Below are positions 19,642 through 28,775 of a stretch of DNA of 64,000 bases, one piece after another. This stretch comes from Luteibacter aegosomaticola (lineage in GTDB: Bacteria; Pseudomonadota; Gammaproteobacteria; Xanthomonadales; Rhodanobacteraceae). Made by a program: the position numbers and the translations under genes. Where the stretch lies: assembly GCF_023078475.1 (NCBI RefSeq), contig NZ_CP095741.1, forward strand, positions 2,232,001 through 2,296,000. The letters run 5' to 3'. The notes under the pieces were generated by a model. The model was not told where the DNA came from, searched no databases, and was given only the letters and a program-made list of their open reading frames with translations. The number at the start of each line of letters is the position of its first letter. Position 1 is the stretch's first letter.

Positions 19642-20400
19642 ATGGCCGTGAACAACATCGAACTCGGCGACGTCGTCGCCACCGCCCACGACGAGAGCCA
19701 CGTCCACCCCAGCCATTCGATCGCGCGGATGCGCGAGGACAGTGGATCGCTGAGTCCGGTGGATTGCGAGCGGAAACGCCTGATCCACCGCGAGGAATCG
19801 GTTCGCCAGCAATCGGATGCATTCCGCGGTATCCGTACGCGCTTGCTCGAGATGGGCGGGGATAACAACTTCATCACCCTGGTCTGCTCGGTGAGCCCGC
19901 GCTCGGGCGGCAGCTTCGTCTCGCGCAACCTCGCCACGGCCTTCGCCTTCGATGAGTCGAAGACCAGCCTGCTCATCGACTGCAACCTGCGCTATCCGAA
20001 CCAGCACAAGGCGCTCAGCGTCGAACCGTCGACGGGTGGCCTGGTCGATTTCCTCGAGCACCCGTCGCGCGGTATCGCTTCCATCATGTACCCGACCGGC
20101 GTGCCGCGCTTGCGCATGATTCCCGCCGGCAAAGCGCGCGAGAACAGCAGCGAATACTTCTCGTCGTTCCGCATGCGTGCGGTGCTCGATTCGTTGCGCT
20201 GCCGCTATCCGGACCGCTACCTGTTCCTCGACGGCCCGCCGGTAAAGGGCGCGCCGGACGCACGCATTCTTTCCGATCTCGCGGATTTCGTCGTGCTGGT
20301 GGCCGGTTACGGCCGCGATACGCCGGCGGCCATCAACCAGGCCGTTGCCAATTTCGATCCCGCCAAGCTCGCGGGCGTGGTGTTCAACGAGTCACCGTGA
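19642..20400 (+). CDS. BY-kinase-like (CpsD/EpsG) P-loop protein with degenerate Walker A
   Basis: A 252-aa protein aligned in layout with bacterial tyrosine autokinases of EPS operons: RQQSDAFRGIRTRLLEM, then LVCSVSPRSGGSFVSRNLA, then SLLIDCNLRYPNQH, and DRYLFLDGPP. The Walker A position reads RSGGS (about 87-91) with no Lys, where family members have GEGKT/S. Walker A' keeps Asp113 and Arg117. No Tyr cluster is present at the C-terminus. It is therefore probably not an active kinase, perhaps a structural partner of the Wzz protein. It sits 12 bp after the Wzz gene. Confidence 0.8.
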   Translation: MAVNNIELGDVVATAHDESHVHPSHSIARMREDSGSLSPVDCERKRLIHREESVRQQSDAFRGIRTRLLEMGGDNNFITLVCSVSPRSGGSFVSRNLATAFAFDESKTSLLIDCNLRYPNQHKALSVEPSTGGLVDFLEHPSRGIASIMYPTGVPRLRMIPAGKARENSSEYFSSFRMRAVLDSLRCRYPDRYLFLDGPPVKGAPDARILSDLADFVVLVAGYGRDTPAAINQAVANFDPAKLAGVVFNESP

Positions 20401-20423
20401 GCCTCGGCTCCAGGGGAGGGAAC

Positions 20424-21794
20424 ATGCCGGCAGTGAAGAGGCTCACCCATGCGGTGTTGTTGGGCCTGGTGTGCGCGGCGCCGGCGGTAAGCCAGGCGGG
20501 AACGCTGGACTACACGCTCTATGCCGGCCTGGAGCACAGCAACAACATCACGCTTTCATCGGATAACCCGGTGAGCGAGAACGTGCTGACGCCGGGCGCG
20601 ACATTCCAGTTCACCCAGATGGGCTCCACGTTCCAGGCCAACGTGGCCGGTACGCTCGAGTACCGCAAATACCTCGAAAACCACTTCGATTCACAGACCC
20701 AGACGCAGCTGGCGGGGCAGGGTAACTGGACGATCATGCCCGACCGTCTGGATTTCGCCGTGGAAGACTACGCGGGCGTGCAGCCCGTGGACCAGCTCTC
20801 CTCGAACTCCCCGGGTAACCAGCAGCAGACCAATGTGATTGCGGCTGGCCCGACGCTGCACATGCGCTTCGGTGATTCGACGCGCGGGCAGGTGGAGCTG
20901 CGCTACATCAATAGCTACGCCTCGAAGGTCGACGACTTCAATTCGAACCGTGGCATGGCGGCGTTCCGTCTGTTCCGTGACCTGACGCCGACGGATACGC
21001 TCTCGGGCAACCTGGAATACCAGGATGTGAACTTCCAGAACCAGCCAAACAGTGCCGACTACAAGCGCGAGGAAGCGTACCTGCGCTATACGAGCCAGCT
21101 GGCGCATTTCGATGCGGACATCATGCTCGGTGGCACGCGGCTGAGCTTCAAGGAAGGCAGTGATCGCAATTCACCGCTGCTGCGCCTGCAGTTGGGCTGG
21201 CAGCCGACGCTGCGCAACTCGCTGACCGTTTCGGGTGCGTACCAGTACGCCGACGCCGCCACCGACATCCTCACCGCGCCTACGGTGTATGGCCTGGGCG
21301 CCTCCGACAATGCCAGCCGTGCGGAAGCGCTGGATCCGTTCGCGAATACCGGCGGCCTCGGCCGCGGCAGCCTCTCGGGCATTGGCGTGGGCAGCGCGGT
21401 GATCGGCTCGCAGGTCTACAAGGAAAAGCGCTTCGAGGCCACGTGGAACTGGAAGAGCGAGCGACTGACGATCACCGTCTCGCCCGCGTGGAACAAGCTG
21501 CGCTACATCGACGACGACACCTTCAACCAGACCGGCAAGGGCATCAGCGTGGGCGTGGGTTACCGCGTGACGCCCACGATGACGCTGTCGGGCTTTGCGA
21601 CGGGCGACAGGCTCACCTACGACACGATCGACCGTCGCGATAACACGGTGCGCCTTGGCCTGGACCTGGGCCAGCAGTGGAACCGCCACTGGAGCTGGCA
21701 CGCCGCCGTGGCGCGCGAACGTCGCACCAGCGATGCGGTGGGCCAGAGCTACCGCGAGACGGAATTTTTCATTGGCGTGGTGTACCGGAGGTAA
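20424..21794 (+). CDS. Outer-membrane beta-barrel protein of the EPS operon
   Basis: A 456-aa exported protein. The ATG at 20424 is preceded by a strong GGGAGGG site; the signal ends near PAVSQAG. The mature chain is made of alternating amphipathic strands with aromatic ends and terminates ...ETEFFIGVVYRR. This matches the EPS-associated outer-membrane barrel group found in exosortase-type clusters (EpsL / TIGR03016-like by layout). A role in export or modification at the outer membrane is inferred from its place between the kinase-like and hydrolase genes. Confidence 0.8.
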   Translation: MPAVKRLTHAVLLGLVCAAPAVSQAGTLDYTLYAGLEHSNNITLSSDNPVSENVLTPGATFQFTQMGSTFQANVAGTLEYRKYLENHFDSQTQTQLAGQGNWTIMPDRLDFAVEDYAGVQPVDQLSSNSPGNQQQTNVIAAGPTLHMRFGDSTRGQVELRYINSYASKVDDFNSNRGMAAFRLFRDLTPTDTLSGNLEYQDVNFQNQPNSADYKREEAYLRYTSQLAHFDADIMLGGTRLSFKEGSDRNSPLLRLQLGWQPTLRNSLTVSGAYQYADAATDILTAPTVYGLGASDNASRAEALDPFANTGGLGRGSLSGIGVGSAVIGSQVYKEKRFEATWNWKSERLTITVSPAWNKLRYIDDDTFNQTGKGISVGVGYRVTPTMTLSGFATGDRLTYDTIDRRDNTVRLGLDLGQQWNRHWSWHAAVARERRTSDAVGQSYRETEFFIGVVYRR

Positions 21795-21796
21795 GC

Positions 21797-22573
21797 ATGC
21801 GCACGGACCCGGAACTGCCGTTCTTCTTCGGTGCCGATAGCGGGTTGTTCGGCATGTACCACGCGCCGGCTTCGACGCCGCGGCGCGCGGTGCTCATGTG
21901 CCCACCGCTGGGGCAGGAGCTTATCCGTACACACCGGTTGTACCGCCAGCTCGCGCAACAACTCGCCGCGCAGGGCGTGGCGGTGCTGCGCTTCGATTAC
22001 CACGGGACCGGCGATTCAGCCGGCGGCAGCACCGAGGTCGATTGGCAGCGCTGCATCGGCGATGCCGTGACGGCCGCGGGCGAGCTGCGCTCGCGGGCTG
22101 GCGTGGATCGCGTCGTCGCGTTCGGCGCCCGCCTGGGTGGAAGCATCGCGCTGGGCGCCGCCGACCGGGCGCGCTTTAGCGAGGTCATCGCCTGGGATCC
22201 GGTGATCGACGGGGACGACTACGTGGCGGCACTCGACGCCATGCAGGGCGCGTTGCGCGAGGATGCCGACCGCTTCAACCAGCCGCGCAGCCATGCGGAC
22301 GTGGCCGAGCAGTGGCTTGGCTTCGATATCGGCGATGGCCTGCGCAAGCAGATCCAGGGGTTGCACGTGGCGCCGGCCAACGTGCCGACCCTGGTGCTCG
22401 ATTCGCTGCCGCCGGATGCCACGCCACGCTGGGAGCATCTGGTGTCACGCCGCGGCAAGGTGGCATCGATTTCGCCGCCCACACCCTGGGGTGACCTGCG
22501 CCGCCTTGAGTCGGCGATTCTCTCGCACCCGCTCATCCAGGCCGTGACCGGCCGCCTGACGGAGGATGCGTGA
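21797..22573 (+). CDS. Alpha/beta hydrolase, exosortase A-associated hydrolase 2 type
   Basis: A 258-aa protein with alpha/beta-hydrolase features: LMCPPLGQELIRTHRLYRQL, RFDYHGTGDS, and the nucleophile-elbow segment FGARLGGS. The position normally held by the nucleophile Ser is Arg112 (GARLGG), which resembles the GLRLGA form I recall from exosortase-associated hydrolase 2 proteins. It may therefore not be a classical esterase. The next gene encodes the companion hydrolase; their stop/start overlap (TGATG). Confidence 0.82.
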   Translation: MRTDPELPFFFGADSGLFGMYHAPASTPRRAVLMCPPLGQELIRTHRLYRQLAQQLAAQGVAVLRFDYHGTGDSAGGSTEVDWQRCIGDAVTAAGELRSRAGVDRVVAFGARLGGSIALGAADRARFSEVIAWDPVIDGDDYVAALDAMQGALREDADRFNQPRSHADVAEQWLGFDIGDGLRKQIQGLHVAPANVPTLVLDSLPPDATPRWEHLVSRRGKVASISPPTPWGDLRRLESAILSHPLIQAVTGRLTEDA

Positions 22574-23403
22574 TGCGCGAGGAAGCATTCCGTTTTGGCC
22601 GTGCGCGGCACCTGGTCGGCATCGCCGGCGTACCCGAGGGTTCGCTGGGCGAGACCGGTGTGATCGTGCTGAATGCCGGCCTCGTCCACCGCATTGGCCC
22701 GTTCCGCCTGCACGTGGACCTTACCCGCCAACTAAACGCGGCGGGCTACCCGACACTGCGTTTCGATCTGTCGACCCTAGGCGACAGCGGTGCGAGCGGG
22801 GGCGGCCTCACGCGCACCCAGCAAGTCTGCGCCGATGTGGATGATGCGATGAAGCTGCTGGCGGAGCGCGCTGGTTGCGAACGTTTCGTCCTGGTCGGCC
22901 TGTGCTCGGGCGCGCAGAACGCGCACACCGTCGCGGCGAGCGACCCGCGCGTGTCCGGTGCGGTCTTCCTCGATGGCTACGCCTACCAGACGCTGGGCTA
23001 CAAGCTGCGCCACTACCTGCCACGCATGTTCGACGCGGCACGCTGGGCGCGCTTCCTGCGCCAGCGTGCCAGCGGCGGTGCCACGGAGAAGCCGGCGTCG
23101 GAACCGGTGTTCTCCGTGGCGCCGGCGCCACGCGAAGAGGTGATCGCCGACTTCACCGGCATGGTGGGGCGCGGCATGAAGCTTTACCTCGTCTATTCCG
23201 GCGGCATCAGCTACTGCTTCAACCACGCACGACAGTTCCGCGAGTGCTTTGGCAAGGTCATGGATCATCCGGCCATCACCACCAGTTACCGCGCGGAAAC
23301 CGACCACACCTACATCCTTAGCGGCGACCGTGCGCGGCTCGTCGACGGCATTGGCGGCTGGCTGGCGCGGAACTTCCCGCCGGCCGCGGGGAGGCACGCA
23401 TGA
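22573..23403 (+). CDS. Alpha/beta hydrolase, exosortase A-associated hydrolase 1 type
   Basis: A 276-aa alpha/beta hydrolase. Core segments are IVLNAGLVHRIGPFRLHVDL, RFDLSTLGDSG and VLVGLCSGAQNA, where Cys111 lies at the nucleophile position (GLCSG). C-terminal ETDHTYI provides a likely catalytic His. The Cys elbow fits the exosortase-associated hydrolase 1 type. Substrate unknown; adjacency to EPS export genes suggests acyl or polymer trimming. It overlaps hydrolase 2 by one base and galE by four. Confidence 0.82.
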   Translation: MREEAFRFGRARHLVGIAGVPEGSLGETGVIVLNAGLVHRIGPFRLHVDLTRQLNAAGYPTLRFDLSTLGDSGASGGGLTRTQQVCADVDDAMKLLAERAGCERFVLVGLCSGAQNAHTVAASDPRVSGAVFLDGYAYQTLGYKLRHYLPRMFDAARWARFLRQRASGGATEKPASEPVFSVAPAPREEVIADFTGMVGRGMKLYLVYSGGISYCFNHARQFRECFGKVMDHPAITTSYRAETDHTYILSGDRARLVDGIGGWLARNFPPAAGRHA

Positions 23404-24401
23404 GTACGGTCCTGGTCACGGGCGGCGCCGGCTATATCGGCAGCCACACCGTGCAGCAACTGGTGGCCCGCGGCGAGCGGGTGGTCGTGATCGACAACCT
23501 TTCCACGGGATTCCGCGAGGCCGTCCGCGGCGCAGCGCTGGTGGAAGGCAACGTGGGTGATTGCGATCTGGTGGCGCGCACGCTCGAGACCTACCGCGTT
23601 GATGCGGTGCTGCACTTTGCCGCGCATACGGTCGTGCCCGAGTCGGTCAGCGATCCACTGAAGTACTACGGAAATAACACCTGCAATACCCGCAACCTGT
23701 TGGCCTGCTGCGCGGCGGCGGGTGTCGACAAGTTCATCTTTTCCTCGACGGCCGCCGTGTACGGCACGACGGCCGACGGCGTGGCGGACGAAAATACCGC
23801 CACCCAGCCGATCAACCCGTACGGCACCTCGAAGCTCATGTCCGAGACGATGCTGCGCGACTGGTCGGCTACCGGGGCGATGCGCCACGTGATCCTGCGC
23901 TACTTCAACGTGGCCGGGTGCGATCCGGAGGGCCGCATCGGCCATTCCACGCCGCATGCCACGCTGCTGATCAAGGTGGCGTGCGAGCACGCGGTGGGCA
24001 AGCGTGATTGCCTCTACATCTACGGCACCGACTACGACACACCGGATGGCACGGGCGTGCGTGATTACATCCATGTGGATGACCTGGCCGCCGCTCACCT
24101 GCGAGCCCTGGATCACCTGCGCGCTGAGGGTGGGTCGTTAACGCTGAATTGTGGTTACGGCCATGGCTACAGTGTCCGCGAAGTGGTGGATGCCGTGGCG
24201 CGCGCCAGTGGGCACGCACTGAATGTCGTGGAGTTGCCGCGCCGTCCCGGGGATATCCCGCACCTCATTGCCTGCAGCGACAAGCTCCGCGCCGTGCTGG
24301 GCTGGGAGCCGCGTTACGACGACCTCGATTTCATCGTGCGCACCGCGTTGAGCTGGGAGTACCAGCTTGCCGAAGCCAGCCCAATCGCGTCGGTCGCATG
24401 A
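23400..24401 (+). CDS. galE: UDP-glucose 4-epimerase
   Basis: A 333-aa extended SDR enzyme interconverting UDP-glucose and UDP-galactose, or a close sugar nucleotide. NAD-binding GGAGYIG is at 8-14; the catalytic Ser/Thr group is in FIFSSTAAVYG (115-117) and YxxxK is YGTSK (Tyr141, Lys145). The motifs RYFNVAGCDPEGRIG and RDYIHVDDLAAAH are diagnostic of GalE. It probably supplies galactose units to the polysaccharide. The ATG overlaps the hydrolase stop (ATGA). Confidence 0.94.
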   Translation: MSTVLVTGGAGYIGSHTVQQLVARGERVVVIDNLSTGFREAVRGAALVEGNVGDCDLVARTLETYRVDAVLHFAAHTVVPESVSDPLKYYGNNTCNTRNLLACCAAAGVDKFIFSSTAAVYGTTADGVADENTATQPINPYGTSKLMSETMLRDWSATGAMRHVILRYFNVAGCDPEGRIGHSTPHATLLIKVACEHAVGKRDCLYIYGTDYDTPDGTGVRDYIHVDDLAAAHLRALDHLRAEGGSLTLNCGYGHGYSVREVVDAVARASGHALNVVELPRRPGDIPHLIACSDKLRAVLGWEPRYDDLDFIVRTALSWEYQLAEASPIASVA

Positions 24402-24493
24402 CCCGCTCCATGGCTCGCGTGCGTGTTTCGAGCGCTTCCGTCTGGGCGCGTTCGGGCGCGCGGGCGTCTTCTTCGCCGTCTCCTGCGGGTGCC

Positions 24494-26092
24494 ATGACAC
24501 GTCACTTCCTCTTCCTGCTAGCCTGCCTGCTAGCCCTGGCTTCGCTGTGCGGTCCTGACGTGGCGGATGCGTCTGCGTTGCCACCGGCGGCGCAGAAGAT
24601 TGAGGTCAAGCGCGTCGCCGGGCAGGGCGATGCGTTGCCCGTGTCGGTCGGCATTCCCTTCGCCCCAGGCGCGCTGCGTGACGCGCACGATGTCCGCATT
24701 CTTGATGCGCATGGCGATGAAGTGGCTGCCGACATCAAGCCCATGCTCACCTGGCATTTTCGAGACGGCAGTATCCGCGCGGTACGCGCACAGTTCCGTG
24801 GTGCGCAAGGTACGTATTACTTCGCCCTGGGCGAACCCCGCCAGAAGTCGGCGCCGGGCTGGCCGTATGCCGACGGGCTGGTGAAGGGTTCGCCGGCCGC
24901 CGTGGCCACGCTCACGCCGGCATGGCTCGCCGCCTCGCTCATCGCGGGCCCGCAAAGCGTGGCCGCGAAAGGCGAGGCGTATGCGGGTTACGTGGATGCC
25001 CAGTTCGAGTGGGCGCGCACCATGCCAGTGAAGGATACGACGGCGTGGCTGTTCGATCGGCCTTCGACACTGTTCAAGGCTTATGTGCGCACCGGCCGCG
25101 CGGATTACCTGCAGGCCGCGGAAGAGAGCTACCGCTGGTACATGGCGGGCATCAAGCGCGACGGGTTCGCGGCGAGCCCCTCTTGCGGCGGCGGCTGGCT
25201 GCCGGACGGCAAGCCCTGCGATGTGAAGTACGTCTACATCGAGCCGATCCTGCTGGCGGTTGGCCTGACGGGCGATGACAGCATGCACGACGCTGCGTTG
25301 GTCACGAAGATGGCTGATCTTTGGGCCAGCGGTGGCTGGAATAATGCGCCAGGGCCTTACGACGGGCCGAAGGATTACTTCACCGAACGTCTTGCCGGGC
25401 TCGGTCTGATTGAAACGGTGGCTGCCTACGAACTGACGGGCGACAAGCGCGATCGCGCGCGCATCGACGAACGGGTGGGCTGGCTGGAAGCGCACCAGCG
25501 CCATAACCCCGATGGGCTCGGTGATGACGGATCCTGGCGCAATAGCTGGAACGTGCATGAGAACGACCCGCACGGCGCCGATGACGTGCGCGGCGCCTCG
25601 CCGTGGATGAGCGAAAACATCATCGATGGCCTGTGGCATGCGTGGCTGGTGACGAAGGATGCGCGGATCCCGCCGATGATCGTGGATTTCGGCCGGTACC
25701 TGGAACGGTATGGCTGGATCGATCCGAAGTACCTGGTGTCACCGCATAACTGGCGCAACGATTGTTCCGGCCCGGGCGGGCAGATCGCCTGGTACTGGTC
25801 GTCCTCGCAGGCGCCGGTCGCCGCGATCATGAAGATCCAGGAGAGTGAGGGTTGGTATAGCGACGGCCATACCGTGGAGTTGGGGCTGCCGGTCGCGGCC
25901 GCGTATTACTTCACGAAGGATCCGGCACAAGCCGCCGCCCTGAAGAAGCGCTTCGCCGCCATTGCCGATTCCTACGCCCCTGCGTGCGCCGCCATCGCAG
26001 ACACCATCCGCCGCTTCAACTGGAACAACCGCGGCGCAGGCGTCGCCCAATGGATGATGGCCCAGCCCGCGGGCGCCGGAGCCGCGCCATGA
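24494..26092 (+). CDS. Secreted polysaccharide lyase/hydrolase-like protein
   Basis: A 532-aa exported protein of unclear family. The ATG at 24494 gives a signal peptide (MTRHFLFLLACLLALASLCG); an upstream ATG at 24398 overlapping galE would add 32 Ser/Arg-rich residues and bury the signal. The N-terminal ~120 residues are beta-rich (VSVGIPFAPGALRDAHDVRI, then HFRDGSIRAVRAQF), like the first domain of exo-rhamnogalacturonan-lyase-type proteins. The rest looks like an alpha/alpha toroid, with NSWNVHEND and SSSQAPVAAIMKI. Within an EPS operon a polymer-trimming or release role is plausible. Confidence 0.6.
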   Translation: MTRHFLFLLACLLALASLCGPDVADASALPPAAQKIEVKRVAGQGDALPVSVGIPFAPGALRDAHDVRILDAHGDEVAADIKPMLTWHFRDGSIRAVRAQFRGAQGTYYFALGEPRQKSAPGWPYADGLVKGSPAAVATLTPAWLAASLIAGPQSVAAKGEAYAGYVDAQFEWARTMPVKDTTAWLFDRPSTLFKAYVRTGRADYLQAAEESYRWYMAGIKRDGFAASPSCGGGWLPDGKPCDVKYVYIEPILLAVGLTGDDSMHDAALVTKMADLWASGGWNNAPGPYDGPKDYFTERLAGLGLIETVAAYELTGDKRDRARIDERVGWLEAHQRHNPDGLGDDGSWRNSWNVHENDPHGADDVRGASPWMSENIIDGLWHAWLVTKDARIPPMIVDFGRYLERYGWIDPKYLVSPHNWRNDCSGPGGQIAWYWSSSQAPVAAIMKIQESEGWYSDGHTVELGLPVAAAYYFTKDPAQAAALKKRFAAIADSYAPACAAIADTIRRFNWNNRGAGVAQWMMAQPAGAGAAP

Positions 26093-27636
26093 CCCGCCGC
26101 CTCGACGTCCTGCGCAGCGTCGGCATCGTGACGGTGTCGACCTACATCGAATACGCCCTCGGCCTGCTGATGAGCGTATGGATCGCCCGTTCGCTGGGCC
26201 CGGCCGATTTCGGCCGTTACGCCTTCACGGTGTGGCTCTGCGGCTGGCTGATCGTCTGCTCCAATCACGCGCTCACGACCTCGTCGACCAAATTCATCGC
26301 CGAAGCCGATGGCATGGGCGACCCGCAACTGGCCTCGAGCCTGGCGGCACGATTCTCGCGGATCCAGGGATGGAGCTCGCTCGTGGTGATCGGCCTGTTC
26401 GCGATCGTCGCGCTGGTCTTCCGCCCTGCGGAGTGGGACCAGTCGTTGTTGCCGATCATGCTGCTTGTCGTGGTGGCCGTCGTGGCCAAGGCGAATTACG
26501 CCATGCTCGTGGCGATCGGCAAGGGGCAGGAGCGGTTCGAGCCCGAAGCCGTCGCGACCGTCGTGGGCGGTGTCCTCGGCATGTTGCTCGTGCTGGGTGC
26601 CATGTTCACCCACGCTGGGCTGCTCTCGTTCGTTGCGTTGTTCACGATTGCCTGCCTGGTGCTGAACCTGATCAACCGGATCATGTACCGGCGGCTATGC
26701 CGTCCGTATGCGCCAGGTGAGGTGCCCGAGGCGATGACGGTGCGGGTCAATCGCCACCTCAAGCTCACCGCCATGCTGGTGCTCATGGGTTCGTTCCGCA
26801 CCGGTACCATCGAAGTGTTCCTGCTCAACACGTTCACCGGTTCCGTCGCGGTGGGGTACTTCGCCATCGCAGGCACGCTCACGCGTGGTGCCGTGCAGCT
26901 GTTCTCCGTCGGGCTTACCTCAACGCTGCTGCCCTACATGGCCAAGACCTTCGGCGAAAGCGGTACGGCGAAAGCGGCGCGCTTCCTGTCGGAGGCCACG
27001 CGCTTCTACTGGGCGGTGGGCATCTGCATCGCCGGACTCGGCGTGGTCACGACCCCGGAGATCGTGCGCCTCATGTATGGCACGCGGTACCTGGATGCCA
27101 TCCCGGCGATCGAGGCGACCCTCGTGCTGGGTGGTTTGTTGCTCATCGGTAACGGTATTGCTGCCTTCCAGACCGTCGTGGATCGGCAGGACGACCGTGT
27201 GCGGATCGCCGTCGTGGCGCTTGCTGCCAATGCCATCGTGGGTGGGGTGCTCATCCCGCCCTTTGGGCTCGTAGGCGCCGTGGGTACGTACGCCACTACC
27301 CGTGTCGTGGAGATGATTCTGGCGGTGCATTACCTCCGCAAGGCCACGCACGGCGGCCTGCCACTGGCGGCGATGGTGCGCTTGTTCGTCGTGGGCCTGG
27401 TGGCCACGGGTGCAGCCTGGGTGGCTACGGAAGCGACGCCGTCCCGGCTCGGCTTCCTCGTGGGCGCCGCGGCCTTCATGGCGATCTATGTCCCCGGCAG
27501 CGCCTGGGTGCGCTACTGGTCCAGCGATGACCTCCAGCTGATGGCAGGTATAAGCCGCCGGCTCGGGCCACCAGGACGCGTCTTCTCCCGTGTACTCGCC
27601 ATGGTGCCGCCCGCGGCGGCGAAGGCCACCCCATGA
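26089..27636 (+). CDS. Wzx-type lipid-linked oligosaccharide flippase
   Basis: A 515-aa protein with about 12-14 membrane helices of the MOP superfamily. The opening IVTVSTYIEYALGLLMSVWIARSLGPADFGRYAF is typical of polysaccharide_synt proteins, and LYGTRYLDAIPAI-like segment (MYGTRYLDAIPAIEA) marks the second half. It would move undecaprenyl-linked repeat units across the inner membrane for polymerisation by the Wzy-like protein at 45977-47236. It overlaps the lyase-like gene and the next gene by 4 bp each. Confidence 0.9.
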   Translation: MTRRLDVLRSVGIVTVSTYIEYALGLLMSVWIARSLGPADFGRYAFTVWLCGWLIVCSNHALTTSSTKFIAEADGMGDPQLASSLAARFSRIQGWSSLVVIGLFAIVALVFRPAEWDQSLLPIMLLVVVAVVAKANYAMLVAIGKGQERFEPEAVATVVGGVLGMLLVLGAMFTHAGLLSFVALFTIACLVLNLINRIMYRRLCRPYAPGEVPEAMTVRVNRHLKLTAMLVLMGSFRTGTIEVFLLNTFTGSVAVGYFAIAGTLTRGAVQLFSVGLTSTLLPYMAKTFGESGTAKAARFLSEATRFYWAVGICIAGLGVVTTPEIVRLMYGTRYLDAIPAIEATLVLGGLLLIGNGIAAFQTVVDRQDDRVRIAVVALAANAIVGGVLIPPFGLVGAVGTYATTRVVEMILAVHYLRKATHGGLPLAAMVRLFVVGLVATGAAWVATEATPSRLGFLVGAAAFMAIYVPGSAWVRYWSSDDLQLMAGISRRLGPPGRVFSRVLAMVPPAAAKATP

Positions 27637-28766
27637 ACTACCTCTGCTCGATCCTGCATACTCTGGACGCGCTGCGTGCAGCGCGCGATGAAATGGCCGC
27701 CCTTGCCGAGCAGCCGGGTGGCTGTGACGGCATCGTGCAGCACCCGGACTGGATCGCCTACGAAGTGGAAAGCCGCACGGACGGGACGGCACCGCACGTC
27801 GTCGTCGTTCGGGACGGCGCGGGTCGCATGGTCGGCTACGCACCGCTGCTCGCCATCCGGCATATCGCGCGGCTCGACCTGGCCGGCCGACGGGTCAGTC
27901 TGTATCGCGGCGAAGCGCTGCGGATGCTGGGTGCGGGCGTCGTCTGTGCGGCCGAGGATCAGGCTACGGTGAGCATTGCAATCGTTCGTCAGTTGCACGG
28001 CGACGCGAATATTCGCGTATTGCGCATCCAGGAGAGCGTGCTACCGAATCCGTTCGCCGTATCGCTGGGGCACGGTGGCGATATGCGTGTCATCCCCGCC
28101 AATCTGCTCGAGCAAGTGCAATGGACCATCCGCGACCAGCCGTCGTCCGACGCCTGGCTCGCGCAGATGGACAAGAAGCGCCGCACCGATCTCACCCAGC
28201 GGGTGGGCCGCGCCTATCGCAAGCTGGGTGGCGACGCGGCGCTCCATACCTTCGATACGCCCGAGGCCATGCCCGAGTATTGCCGGCTGATGCATGAGGT
28301 CTACGCGCGCACCTGGCATCACGACGACTTGCCGACGCAATGGGACGACCCGCTGCGCGTGGCCCTGTTCCAGCGGCTCGCTGCGTCGGGTCTCATCATT
28401 GGGCATGTCGTGGTGCGTGACGGCAAGCCGCTGGCGTACGTCCATGGTTACCGGGTGGCAGGTACCTACCTCGTTGACGACCTCGGCTACGACGAGGAAG
28501 TTTCGAAGGTGGGCATCGGCTCCGTCGCCGTGTTCCAGGCGATCAAGGCGTTGCTCGATCGCTTCCCGGGTGAGCAGGTGAGTTTCGGTTACGGCGATAA
28601 CCAGTACAAACGGCTGCTCGCGACGCATTGCGAGCCCTGCGGTTCGCTCTACATCGTGCGTGCCACGCGCGCCACCGCGGGGTTCCGGATGTATGCGCCC
28701 GTACGCTGGATCTACCGTGGCCTGCACCGCGTTCGCGAGGATATGCGCGCGCGGAAACGCGGTTGA
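27633..28766 (+). CDS. GNAT-fold acyltransferase, FemAB/BcsL-like (Acetyltransf_6)
   Basis: A 377-aa cytoplasmic protein of the FemAB/CelD-BcsL group. The central DKKRRTDLTQRVGRAYRKLG and the later YRVAGTYLVDDLGYDEEVSKVGIGSV and YGDNQYKRL are characteristic. Members in EPS or exosortase clusters transfer acyl or aminoacyl groups. Here it ends the forward EPS operon and lies near a thioesterase-less NRPS, so transfer of an NRPS-bound or aminoacyl group to the sugar is a conceivable role, though purely inferential. Confidence 0.82.
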   Translation: MNYLCSILHTLDALRAARDEMAALAEQPGGCDGIVQHPDWIAYEVESRTDGTAPHVVVVRDGAGRMVGYAPLLAIRHIARLDLAGRRVSLYRGEALRMLGAGVVCAAEDQATVSIAIVRQLHGDANIRVLRIQESVLPNPFAVSLGHGGDMRVIPANLLEQVQWTIRDQPSSDAWLAQMDKKRRTDLTQRVGRAYRKLGGDAALHTFDTPEAMPEYCRLMHEVYARTWHHDDLPTQWDDPLRVALFQRLAASGLIIGHVVVRDGKPLAYVHGYRVAGTYLVDDLGYDEEVSKVGIGSVAVFQAIKALLDRFPGEQVSFGYGDNQYKRLLATHCEPCGSLYIVRATRATAGFRMYAPVRWIYRGLHRVREDMRARKRG

Positions 28767-28775
28767 GCCACGGCA

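Noticed and set aside
24398..24493. Upstream ATG for the lyase-like gene overlapping galE
   Set aside because: It would place 32 Ser/Arg-rich residues before a good signal peptide; the ATG at 24494 is more credible.
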